64,000 nt of DNA from Flavobacterium pectinovorum. Its GTDB lineage: Bacteria > Bacteroidota > Bacteroidia > Flavobacteriales > Flavobacteriaceae. The stretch spans positions 310,001 to 374,000 of the forward strand of contig NZ_JAFEVZ010000003.1 in NCBI RefSeq assembly GCF_022802975.1. The letters are read 5' to 3'. The notes under the pieces are model-generated. The model was not told where the DNA came from and did no database searches. It saw only the letters and a program-made list of their open reading frames with translations. The translations under genes and the position numbers were made by a program. This document shows, in pieces, positions 45,176-52,901 of this stretch (position 1 is its first letter; every line of letters begins with the position of its first letter).

Positions 45176-46345
45176 ATGAAATTACCTGAAAACCTAAATC
45201 AGAAACTTGAGAATCGCAAGCTGAATAATTCACTTAGAAAACTTCCTGTATTTAATAATCTGGTCGATTTCTCGTCTAATGATTATATTGGTTTTTCAAA
45301 ATCAGAATCTATTTTCAAACACACGCATGCTTATTTACTGGAAAATGAGATTTTTCAGAATGGCGCAACAGGATCACGCTTAATTTCAGGCAACCATTCT
45401 CTGTATCAAGTTGCAGAAACATTCATTACCGAATTTCATGAGTCAGAATCAGCTTTAATTTTTAATTCGGGCTATGATGCCAATGTTGGTTTTTTTAGCG
45501 CTGTACCGCAACGAAATGATGTTATTTTGTACGATGAATTAAGTCATGCTTCAATTCGGGACGGAATTACGATGTCGAATGCCAAATCATATAAATTTAA
45601 GCACAACGATTTTGAAGATTTAGAAAGGTTGATTTTACGTTTTCGAGAAACCAATGTCACCCTGAGCGAAGTCGAAGGGCTAACAAATATTTACCTTGTT
45701 ACTGAAACCGTTTTTTCTATGGATGGTGACAATCCTAATCTGGAAGAACTGGTAACACTTACAGAAAAATACAATTGTTATTTGATTGTTGATGAAGCCC
45801 ACACTTTGGGCGTTTTTGGCGATAAAGGAGAAGGACTCATTCAATATCTTCAACTGCACCATCGAATTTTTGCCCGAATAATGACTTTCGGAAAAGGATT
45901 AGGCTGCCATGGAGCTGTCATTTTAGGAAACACCGATCTTAAAGAATACCTGGTAAACTTTGCCCGAAGTTTTATTTATACAACAGGACTATCGCCTCAT
46001 TCTGTGGCGACAATTTTGATAGCCTATCAACAATTAGAAATTGAAAAAGAAACGATTGAAAAATTACGACAAAACATTGTGTTTTTTAATCAGCAGAAAA
46101 ATTTATTAGGCTTAAAACCCATGTTTGTCCGAAGCAAATCAGCCATTCAATCAGCCATTATTCCCGGCAATGAAAACGCAAAGAGACTTGCACAGCAATT
46201 ACAGGACAAAGGTTTTGATGTAAAACCGATACTTTCACCTACGGTTCCGGAAGGTCAGGAACGTTTGCGTTTTTGCATTCACAGTTATAATTCACAAGAA
46301 GAGATTTCTCTGGTTTTAGAATTACTGAGAGACTTCGTCTTTTAA
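45176..46345 (+). CDS. bioF: 8-amino-7-oxononanoate synthase-like alpha-oxoamine synthase
   Basis: 389 aa from the ATG at 45176 (MKLPENLNQKLENRKL). A GTG at 45131 in the same frame would add 15 residues but lies upstream of the predicted -7 element. Motifs: DFSSNDYIGFS, GATGSRLISGNH, ELSHASIRDGI, VDEAHTLGVFG and the PLP lysine Lys240 in TFGKGLGCHGA. It condenses pimeloyl thioester with alanine to give KAPA in biotin synthesis. Residues 161-168, VTLSEVEG, are encoded by a copy of the dispersed repeat TGTCACCCTGAGCGAAGTCGAAGGGCT, inserted in frame in a surface loop position. bioD and bioA lie further downstream after an intervening block. Confidence 0.9.
   Translation: MKLPENLNQKLENRKLNNSLRKLPVFNNLVDFSSNDYIGFSKSESIFKHTHAYLLENEIFQNGATGSRLISGNHSLYQVAETFITEFHESESALIFNSGYDANVGFFSAVPQRNDVILYDELSHASIRDGITMSNAKSYKFKHNDFEDLERLILRFRETNVTLSEVEGLTNIYLVTETVFSMDGDNPNLEELVTLTEKYNCYLIVDEAHTLGVFGDKGEGLIQYLQLHHRIFARIMTFGKGLGCHGAVILGNTDLKEYLVNFARSFIYTTGLSPHSVATILIAYQQLEIEKETIEKLRQNIVFFNQQKNLLGLKPMFVRSKSAIQSAIIPGNENAKRLAQQLQDKGFDVKPILSPTVPEGQERLRFCIHSYNSQEEISLVLELLRDFVF
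45655..45681 (+). repeat. REP-like repeat inside bioF
   Basis: The sequence TGTCACCCTGAGCGAAGTCGAAGGGCT is the same unit found between genes at 51094-51120, about 2181-2203, 18650-18672 and 54011-54039. Here it is in frame and adds VTLSEVEG to BioF. Confidence 0.88.
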
Positions 46346-46363
46346 TTTTGATTATTCAACAGG

Positions 46364-46442
46364 GATACACAAAAATAACCTACAAGAATCACAAAGTTTT
46401 TTAGCGAATCTCTGTGTATTTTCTTTGTATATCACTGTGAAA
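46364..46442. repeat. ACACAAA / CTCTGTG intergenic repeat
   Basis: ACACAAAAATAACC...ATCACAAAG followed by GAATCTCTGTGTATTTTCTTTGT forms an imperfect palindrome. A related copy is at 48861-48955. Confidence 0.5.
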
Positions 46443-46564
46443 TTATATTTTTTTCCCTCTCTCATCCGCCGTATTTATTCACTTTTTAAAAAAAAGTTTA
46501 TTTTTTTTGTAACGTTTTGAATGTTTAGTCACTTACGAGTCGTAATCAAATAAATCTAAATATT

Positions 46565-46750
46565 ATGAAAACCAAAACCACTACAGTAATCGAAAAAATA
46601 TTCAATTCTGCATTCATCACTTTAAGCTCTTTAGGGCTTTCCTATTCTTTAATAAACAACTTTATTTTAGACAAACCAAACAAAGATATGCTTCTCATTA
46701 TGATCTGCTTATTTTTTGCATCCATTGCTTCATGGCAAAGAAAAAAATAA
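46565..46750 (+). CDS. Small membrane protein, hypothetical
   Basis: 61 aa, ATG start. Two hydrophobic stretches, about residues 14-31 (FNSAFITLSSLGLSYSLI) and 41-55 (MLLIMICLFFASIAS), with a basic end (WQRKK), suggest two membrane helices. I do not recognise the family. The stop lies 65 bp before the start of the TraB/GumN gene. Confidence 0.6.
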   Translation: MKTKTTTVIEKIFNSAFITLSSLGLSYSLINNFILDKPNKDMLLIMICLFFASIASWQRKK

Positions 46751-46814
46751 AACAAATAGTAAAAGCGAGTTTCAATCATCATCAAGTCATCATCAACTTA
46801 ATCAAACATCAATC

Positions 46815-47678
46815 ATGAAAAATTCAATTAAATCAATAATCGCAGTAATCGCATTAGTTTTTAGCACATCGGCTCAAGCGCAAACAAAATCTCCAAAACT
46901 AGAAAATTCTCTTTTATGGGAAGTTTCAGGAAACGGATTAGCAAAACCATCTTATTTATACGGAACTGTTCATATGATTTGCGGATCGGATTATTTTCTT
47001 TCCGAAAAAACAAAAAAAGCATTTGAAACATCAAACAAATTGGTTTTAGAAGTAAATCTTGCCGATCCAAAAGAATTAACCGACATGCAAAAAATGGCGA
47101 TGGGAACAGAACCATTAAGCAAAAAATTAACGCCAACGCAACTCGCCGATTTAGACAAAATTTTGAAAACAACAACAGGAATGAGTGTTCAGCAAGTAGA
47201 CAGCTATAGCTTAATGACCGTAATGAGTTTAATTTCAATGAAAACTTTTGGTTGTGAAGATTTAAAGTTTTACGAAATGAATTTTATTGAAATGGCAAAA
47301 GCCCGAAATATAGAAACCGCTAGCTTAGAAACAATTAAATCGCAATTAAAAAGCGTTGAAAATGCTTATTCTGATGAAGAGATGATCGCTTCTTTGGCAG
47401 AGTATAATACAAACGAAACAAGTAAATTAGTGGCAAATTACAAAAGTGAAAATTTAGATGAATTGTTTAAAGGAATCACCAATGAAAAATACATGAATAC
47501 TAAGGCAAAAAAATACATGCTGGACAATCGAAATGAAGACTGGGTAAAACAATTGCCTGAACTAATGAAAAAAGAAAGTTTATTTGTAGCGGTTGGTGCA
47601 GGACATTTAGGAGGAGAATTGGGATTAATTAATTTATTGAAAAAAGCAGGATATAAAGTAAAACCAATAACGAAATAA
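46815..47678 (+). CDS. TraB/GumN family secreted protein
   Basis: 287 aa from the ATG at 46815, where a signal peptide begins (MKNSIKSIIAVIALVFSTSAQAQ). An upstream in-frame ATG at 46716 overlaps the previous gene and lacks a signal. The TraB signature is present at both ends: SYLYGTVHMIC near residue 40 and VAVGAGHLGGELGLINLLKKAGY at the C-terminus. The family has a metalloprotease-like fold and acts outside the cytoplasm; the precise role here is unknown. The ECF sigma gene begins 7 bp after its stop, so they may be co-transcribed. Confidence 0.88.
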   Translation: MKNSIKSIIAVIALVFSTSAQAQTKSPKLENSLLWEVSGNGLAKPSYLYGTVHMICGSDYFLSEKTKKAFETSNKLVLEVNLADPKELTDMQKMAMGTEPLSKKLTPTQLADLDKILKTTTGMSVQQVDSYSLMTVMSLISMKTFGCEDLKFYEMNFIEMAKARNIETASLETIKSQLKSVENAYSDEEMIASLAEYNTNETSKLVANYKSENLDELFKGITNEKYMNTKAKKYMLDNRNEDWVKQLPELMKKESLFVAVGAGHLGGELGLINLLKKAGYKVKPITK

Positions 47679-47685
47679 TATCGTT

Positions 47686-48189
47686 TTGAAAGAAAAAGAA
47701 CAAGAATTTTTAACCCGAATCGAAAAGCACAAGGGAATCCTATACAAAGTTTCTAAGATGTACATGGACAATCCTGATGATCAGCAGGATCTTTTTCAGG
47801 AGATTGTCTGTCAGCTTTGGAAATCGTATGAAACTTTTAGAAACGAAAGTCAATTTTCGACCTGGATGTATCGGGTAGCGGTAAATACAGCGATTGTTTT
47901 TTTGAGAAAAGAAAAACGAAAAGTTGATAAATACGAAATAGCCTCAGAAAACATTAAAGATGACGAAGGTGATTCACATATCAAAGAAAGCCAGCTGGAT
48001 CATTTTTATATAGCCGTTCAGAAACTTGAAAAAATTGACAAGGCGATTATTTTCTATCAGTTAGAAGGATTCTCTCATAAAGAAATTGGCGAGAATCTTG
48101 GAATCTCCGAAGGTAACGCCAGAGTAAAATTAAACAGAGCAAAAGAAAAATTAAAAGAAATTATAAAAAATCAAGGATATGGATTTTAA
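47686..48189 (+). CDS. ECF-type RNA polymerase sigma factor
   Basis: 167 aa from a TTG start, 7 bp after the TraB gene. Region 2: MYMDNPDDQQDLFQEIVCQLWKSYETF and STWMYRVAVNTAI. Region 4: IIFYQLEGFSHKEIGENLGISEGNARVKLNRAKEKLKE. The standard ECF layout. The next gene overlaps its end by 11 bp and encodes a membrane protein that may hold it inactive. Target promoters are unknown. Confidence 0.92.
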   Translation: MKEKEQEFLTRIEKHKGILYKVSKMYMDNPDDQQDLFQEIVCQLWKSYETFRNESQFSTWMYRVAVNTAIVFLRKEKRKVDKYEIASENIKDDEGDSHIKESQLDHFYIAVQKLEKIDKAIIFYQLEGFSHKEIGENLGISEGNARVKLNRAKEKLKEIIKNQGYGF

Positions 48190-48796
48190 CGATATACAAA
48201 ACGCATGGAATAACGAAAAGACGGAGAATATCGTTCTTCCGGATAATTTAGAAAAAATTCAGTCGGTGAATACGCCATTGGATAAAATTAAAAAAAATTT
48301 AAAAAAAGAACTGATTATCCAAATAGTTTCAATTGTTCTAGTAGGGGTAATTCCGTTATGTATTGATCTGAAATATAGTTTTTTACTTGCGTATTATTTA
48401 CTGTATGCAGTATCAATAATAATCTCAATATTTTTTATAATAAGATTGAATATATATTATAAAAACTTTACAGACATCGCAACCACAACGAAAGATAATT
48501 TATACGAAATATACTATAATATCAGATTGTTTATTGAGGCTTATAAATCTTTCACCTATGCTTTGTTTCCTTTTGGACTGTTTTATATGTTTTTAATCCC
48601 ATTAGGTAAAAAATCAGGCAAACTGTTAAATCTTATTTTAAATACAAATCAGGAAAGTGCAGCAGTAATCTTTATATTGATAATCTTTGTATTTATGATT
48701 TTGATGTGGTTTATGACCGAAGGACATACAAAATTATTTTACGGAAAATATGCTAAAGAAATCAAAAAAGTAATCGACGAATTAAAAGAAGAATAA
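48179..48796 (+). CDS. Membrane protein, possible anti-sigma partner
   Basis: 205 aa, overlapping the sigma gene by 11 bp, so the two are translationally coupled. Residues 1-45 are a soluble segment (DIQNAWNNEKTE...LPDNLEKIQ) like the sigma-facing part of small anti-sigma factors. Four hydrophobic stretches follow at about 46-65, 68-90, 125-145 and 160-178. No known anti-sigma zinc motif (HxxxCxxC) is present. The anti-sigma role is inferred from position only. A weak terminator follows. Confidence 0.7.
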   Translation: MDFNDIQNAWNNEKTENIVLPDNLEKIQSVNTPLDKIKKNLKKELIIQIVSIVLVGVIPLCIDLKYSFLLAYYLLYAVSIIISIFFIIRLNIYYKNFTDIATTTKDNLYEIYYNIRLFIEAYKSFTYALFPFGLFYMFLIPLGKKSGKLLNLILNTNQESAAVIFILIIFVFMILMWFMTEGHTKLFYGKYAKEIKKVIDELKEE

Positions 48797-48834
48797 AACA
48801 CAGGCCCATCGTAATGATGGGTTTGTTGTTTTTA
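48795..48834 (+). terminator. Possible terminator after the sigma/membrane protein pair
   Basis: GGCCCATC / GATGGGTT stem followed by a T-rich stretch; moderate stem only. Confidence 0.5.
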
Positions 48835-48860
48835 TTGGTATTTTTGCATAAATCATTACG

Positions 48861-48955
48861 AAGAGACCCACAAAGTAAGCGCAAAGATTCACAAAGAAGA
48901 AAATTATTTTTTTTTGTGAATCTCTGTGTTTTTCTCTTTGTGAATCTCAGTGAAA
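48861..48955. repeat. CACAAAG / CTCTGTG intergenic repeat
   Basis: Contains AGATTCACAAAGAAG and TTTGTGAATCT as inverted arms (48886-48924), then another TTTGTGAATCTCAGTG. Related to 46364-46442. bioD starts 11 bp after it. Confidence 0.55.
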
Positions 48956-48965
48956 CAAAATACCT

Positions 48966-49583
48966 ATGAAACTATTTATTACAGGAATTTCTACAGATGT
49001 AGGCAAAACAATTGCTTCTTCCATTATTGTCGAAGCTTTAGAAGCAGATTACTGGAAACCAATTCAGGCAGGCGATCTTGACAATTCAGATACTCATAAA
49101 GTAAAATCCCGAATTTCAAATTCTAAATCTAAATTCCATTCAAACTCATATCAATTAAACACGCCGGCCAGTCCGCATCTGGCAGCTGAAATTGACGAAA
49201 TCTCAATTGATTTGAAAGAAATTCGGGAGCCAAAAACTGAAAATCATCTGGTAATTGAAGGTGCCGGCGGTATTTTTGTTCCTTTAAACGAAAGAGACAC
49301 CATCGTTGATTTAATTCAGCCCGACTATAAAATCATTGTGGTTTCAAGACATTATCTGGGAAGCATCAATCATACATTATTAACGATTGAAGCCATACAA
49401 AACAGAGGTTTTCAAGTACATGGAATTATCTTTAGCGGAAGCGAAAACAAATCGACTGAAAGCCTGATTCTGAACAAAACCGGAATAAAACACATCGGAA
49501 GAATTGATGAAGAACCGTATTTTGACCAAGATGTAATTCGGGAATACGCCGATTTGTTTCGGGAAAACCTTCTTGGGTTGTGA
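48966..49583 (+). CDS. bioD: Dethiobiotin synthetase
   Basis: 205 aa. P-loop GISTDVGKT at residues 6-14, YWKPIQAG and IEGAGGIFVPLN are the BioD signatures. It carboxylates DAPA to dethiobiotin with ATP and CO2. Slightly shorter than E. coli BioD. It is followed by bioA after 184 bp that contain a separate promoter box. Confidence 0.94.
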   Translation: MKLFITGISTDVGKTIASSIIVEALEADYWKPIQAGDLDNSDTHKVKSRISNSKSKFHSNSYQLNTPASPHLAAEIDEISIDLKEIREPKTENHLVIEGAGGIFVPLNERDTIVDLIQPDYKIIVVSRHYLGSINHTLLTIEAIQNRGFQVHGIIFSGSENKSTESLILNKTGIKHIGRIDEEPYFDQDVIREYADLFRENLLGL

Positions 49584-49676
49584 GAGTTTAGAGGCAAGAG
49601 TCAAGAAGAAAGAGAATTTAACTAACTAATTTATCTGTAAAAATAGAGTAAAGAAGCAAGAGAATAGAGGTGGTAA

Positions 49677-49709
49677 TTGAGGGTAAGCAAACAGACTTTC
49701 TTATCTTTG
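49677..49709 (+). promoter_or_regulatory. Promoter of bioA
   Basis: TTG at 49677-49679, 22 nt, TATCTTTG at 49702-49709; start codon 58 nt further on. No recognisable biotin operator was found. Confidence 0.6.
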
Positions 49710-49767
49710 CGTAAATTATAGCGTCTTTCTTCTTTCATCTTGACTCTATAAACCTATTCTCTAAAAA

Positions 49768-51039
49768 ATGACTTTAACAGAAAAAGACAGCCAATATCTC
49801 TGGCATCCTTATACTCAGCATAAAACTTCTCAAACACCAATTGCTATTTCGAGAGGCGAAGGCGCTTTACTTTGGGACGAAAACAATAAAGAATATATTG
49901 ACGCCATCGCTTCCTGGTGGGTGAATCCGTTTGGACACAGTAATAAATTTATTGCAGATGCGATTTATAAACAGCTCACAACACTCGAACACGTTTTGTT
50001 TGGCGGTTTTACACATGAACCGGCTATAAAAGTAGCCGAAAAACTGATGGAAATTTTGCCGAAAAATCAGCAAAAAATCTTCTTCTCGGATAATGGTTCT
50101 ACCGCTGTCGAAGTTGCTATTAAAGTTGCTTTGCAATATTTCTTCAATAAAGGAGAAAAACGAACCACCATAATTGCTTTTGAAAATGCTTTTCACGGAG
50201 ACACTTTTGCTGCGATGGCAGCAAGCGGAATCTCTTTCTACACTCAGGCTTTTCAGGGAATGTTTATCGATGTTGTCCGGATTCCGGTTCCGGTGAAAGG
50301 TCAGGAACAAACTAGTTTTGAGGCGCTGGAAAATGTAATTCAGCATCATAATTGTGCCGGATTTATTTTTGAACCTTTGGTACAGGGAGCAGCAGGAATG
50401 GTTATGTACGAACCTGAGGCGCTGGACAAACTTATTTCAATTTGTAAAGAAAACAAAGTTTTAACCATCGCCGATGAAGTCATGACAGGTTTTGGCAAAA
50501 CCGGAAAAACCTTTGCAATGGATTATGTTGATGCAGATCCTGATATGATGTGCCTTTCAAAAGCTTTAACAGGAGGAACAATCCCGATGGCGATTACAAC
50601 TTTTACACAGGAGATTTTTGACGCTTTTTATGATGATGACATTAACAAAGCATTATTTCACGGACATACTTTTACCGCCAATCCAACAGGTTGTGCAGCG
50701 GCTTTGGCCAGTATCGATTTACTGCAAACCGATGAAATGCAGTCCAATATTGAAAGAATCAATAAAAATCATTTAGAGTTCCAAAAGAAAATTGAAAGCC
50801 ATCCAAAAGTAATTACAGCCAGAACATTAGGGGTTATTTTTGCGGTCGAAATTAAATCAGATTCAGAGGAAAGTTATTATGGTTCTATGCGTACCAAATT
50901 ATATAATTTCTTTATTGAAAATGGTGTTGTTTTACGTCCGGTTGGAAACATCGTTTATATTTTACCTCCTTACATTATGAGAGACGAACAGCTTCAAAAG
51001 GTATATAAAACCATTGAAGAAGCGATAGAGATGGTTTAA
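49768..51039 (+). CDS. bioA: Adenosylmethionine--8-amino-7-oxononanoate aminotransferase
   Basis: 423 aa. LWHPYTQHKTSQTPIAI at the start is typical of BioA. PLP class III aminotransferase motifs: SDNGSTAVEVAIKVA, FENAFHGDTFAAMAAS, IADEVMTGFGKTGKTFAMD, and Lys265 in CLSKALTGG. It converts KAPA to DAPA. It lies in the order bioD-bioA-ketosynthase with its own promoter. Confidence 0.96.
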   Translation: MTLTEKDSQYLWHPYTQHKTSQTPIAISRGEGALLWDENNKEYIDAIASWWVNPFGHSNKFIADAIYKQLTTLEHVLFGGFTHEPAIKVAEKLMEILPKNQQKIFFSDNGSTAVEVAIKVALQYFFNKGEKRTTIIAFENAFHGDTFAAMAASGISFYTQAFQGMFIDVVRIPVPVKGQEQTSFEALENVIQHHNCAGFIFEPLVQGAAGMVMYEPEALDKLISICKENKVLTIADEVMTGFGKTGKTFAMDYVDADPDMMCLSKALTGGTIPMAITTFTQEIFDAFYDDDINKALFHGHTFTANPTGCAAALASIDLLQTDEMQSNIERINKNHLEFQKKIESHPKVITARTLGVIFAVEIKSDSEESYYGSMRTKLYNFFIENGVVLRPVGNIVYILPPYIMRDEQLQKVYKTIEEAIEMV

Positions 51040-51093
51040 TTTTTTTTAAACCTAAGTTATATAAGTTCATTTAACTTTGCCTCGCATACCTGA

Positions 51094-51156
51094 CTGTCAC
51101 CCTGAGCGGAGTCGAAGGCTTATGAAAACAAAGACTTCGACTACGCTCAGCCGGAC
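51094..51156. repeat. Paired REP-like palindrome
   Basis: CTGTCACCCTGAGCGGAGTC at 51094 and, inverted, GACTTCGACTACGCTCAGCC ending near 51152 are two head-to-head copies of the repeat unit found inside bioF. Confidence 0.75.
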
Positions 51157-51239
51157 ATTGAATTATATATAAGTAAAGCAAAACACTTAACCTTAAATGA
51201 ACTTCAATTTCTTATATAGTTTAATTTTTGTTTAAAACA

Positions 51240-51283
51240 CTGCGAACTTTGCGTAAACTTTTGCGAACTTTGCGGTTAAATAA
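51240..51283 (+). repeat. GCGAACTTTGCG intergenic repeat
   Basis: CTGCGAACTTTGCGTAAAC and TTGCGAACTTTGCGGTTAAA are direct repeats just ahead of the ketosynthase gene. Confidence 0.55.
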
Positions 51284-51289
51284 AAAAAA

Positions 51290-52459
51290 TTGAATACAAA
51301 TAAAATCTCCATAACCGCTTTTTCTTCCATTTCTCCGTTAGGAAATAATGCTGAAGAAGTCTGGAAAAAATACCTTAACGATCAGCATTGTTTTTCGCAG
51401 CAATTCTTAGATCAGCAGGAAACTTCTGTAGCAGCACTTGAAGCTGAATCTAAACAAATTATTGCTGAAGTCCGTGAATCAGATCCTAAGTATAAATTTT
51501 TGGACGATTCTGTTTTGTTTGCTTTGGCAGCTTCGCGAAAAGCGGTTAAACAGGCAGGATGGAATTCTGATGATGTATTCGGAATTAACATAGGATCTTC
51601 AAGAGGTGCAACCGATTTATTCGAAAAACATTACAAAGAATACATCGATACCGGAAAAGCGCAGACCCTCGCCTCTCCTACCACCACTTTAGGAAATATC
51701 TCTTCCTGGATTGCTCACGATTTACAAAGTACAGGTCCTGAAATTTCACATTCTATTACCTGTTCTACTGCGCTTCATGCGATTTTAAATGGTGTTGCAT
51801 GGCTCAAATCAGGAATGGCTGATAAATTTTTAGTTGGCGGAAGTGAAGCTCCTTTAACCGATTTTACGATTGCTCAAATGAGAGCTTTAAAAATATATTC
51901 ACGCATTAATCAAACACAGGAAGCATGGCCCAATCTGGCTTTTGACTTTGAAAAAACGCAAAACACCATGATTTTAGGTGAAGCTGCCGGCGTTTGCTGT
52001 CTGGAAGCCGGTGAAGCAGAAAATGCAATTGCTTACATAACAGGTGTTGGTTATGCAACTGAAATTTTAGAACACAATATTTCGATTTCTGCAGAAGCGG
52101 ACTGCTTTCAGAAATCGATGAAAATGGCTTTAAAAGAAACCGATTTAAAAGATATAGACGTAATTGTCATGCATGCTCCCGGAACCATAAAAGGTGATTT
52201 AACGGAACTGCGCGCGATCGAAAAAGTCTTCGGAGAAAATTTACCATTGTTGACTACCAACAAATGGAAAATCGGCCACACTTTTGGAGCCTCAGGAATT
52301 TTGAGTTTAGAATTGGCACTTTTGATGATTCAGCACAATCAATTTATCAACGTTCCGTTTGCTGAAGCACAAAATCAGACGAAAACTATCAAAAAAGTAC
52401 TCATTAATGCAGTAGGTTTTGGTGGAAATGCTGTGAGTGTTTTGATTGAAAAAGCATAA
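51290..52459 (+). CDS. Beta-ketoacyl synthase in the biotin cluster
   Basis: 389 aa, TTG start at 51290 followed by NTNKISITAFSSISPLG. The thiolase-fold active site appears complete: Cys158 (SITCSTALHA), His295 (VMHAPGTIKGD), Lys325 and His330 (KWKIGHTFGASG), matching C-H-K-H of FabF/FabB. It condenses malonyl-ACP with an acyl chain. The gene directly follows bioA, with no ACP, fabG or other fatty-acid genes nearby, so a role in making the pimeloyl chain is likely but unproven. The sequence is shorter and more diverged than housekeeping FabF. Confidence 0.87.
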   Translation: MNTNKISITAFSSISPLGNNAEEVWKKYLNDQHCFSQQFLDQQETSVAALEAESKQIIAEVRESDPKYKFLDDSVLFALAASRKAVKQAGWNSDDVFGINIGSSRGATDLFEKHYKEYIDTGKAQTLASPTTTLGNISSWIAHDLQSTGPEISHSITCSTALHAILNGVAWLKSGMADKFLVGGSEAPLTDFTIAQMRALKIYSRINQTQEAWPNLAFDFEKTQNTMILGEAAGVCCLEAGEAENAIAYITGVGYATEILEHNISISAEADCFQKSMKMALKETDLKDIDVIVMHAPGTIKGDLTELRAIEKVFGENLPLLTTNKWKIGHTFGASGILSLELALLMIQHNQFINVPFAEAQNQTKTIKKVLINAVGFGGNAVSVLIEKA

Positions 52460-52465
52460 TATGAA

Positions 52466-52560
52466 TCGTTCCTACGGAACTTAATTTCTAATGCCTTTTT
52501 ATATCAACGGATTAAAATCCGTCGCTACAATATAATACAAGCCCACGGCTTTTTATTAAG
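52466..52560. repeat. TCGTTCC-CGGAAC / AACGGATT-AATCCGT repeat, copy 1
   Basis: TCGTTCCTACGGAACTT, then CAACGGATTAAAATCCGTCGC, then GCCCACGGCTTTTT. It is related to 52727-52820. This gap (52460-52901, 442 bp) has no gene and is almost entirely made of such repeats. Confidence 0.65.
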
Positions 52561-52639
52561 TCCTAATTTATACCAGAATATTTTTGACCTAATTAATTAC
52601 AATATCATAATCCGTTTGATGTAATTAGTTTTTGATGAT

Positions 52640-52712
52640 AACTTTTCGTCAGTTCGGGTGATTTTCGGTAGAAAATTCAACTGGTGTTTTTAATAATTGC
52701 ACCCAACGGGTA
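52640..52712. repeat. Fragment with CGTCAGTTCG and CACCCAACGGGT motifs
   Basis: CGTCAGTTCGGGTGATTTTCG resembles the motif inside the 297-bp element at 2021, and GCACCCAACGGGTAAT resembles the ends of 18556-18698. It looks like a decayed composite of the two. Confidence 0.5.
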
Positions 52713-52726
52713 ATATCTTAATATAA

Positions 52727-52820
52727 AAGTTCCAGAGGAACGATTTATTTTATAGCAACGGATTTTAATCCGTTGAAAATATACGATACTATATTTAAGA
52801 AGTTCCGCAGGAACGATTCC
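52727..52820. repeat. GTTCC-GGAACGA / AACGGATT-AATCCGT repeat, copy 2
   Basis: AGTTCCAGAGGAACGATTTA, GCAACGGATTTTAATCCGTTG and AGTTCCGCAGGAACGATTCC form nested palindromes of the same family as 52466-52560. Confidence 0.65.
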
Positions 52821-52850
52821 TATAAAATTGATTTTAAAGAATATCAATAA

Positions 52851-52884
52851 AAAAGGCTCAAAGTTTAAAACTCTGAGCCTTTTG
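52851..52884 (-). terminator. Terminator of the OmpA-like gene
   Basis: AAAAGGCTCA and TGAGCCTTTT form the stem; a T-run follows on the minus strand. Confidence 0.85.
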
Positions 52885-52901
52885 AATTTTATAAATTCAG
52901 C

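Noticed and set aside
49867..50349. 160-codon minus-strand frame
   Set aside because: Antisense of bioA, which is clearly coding.
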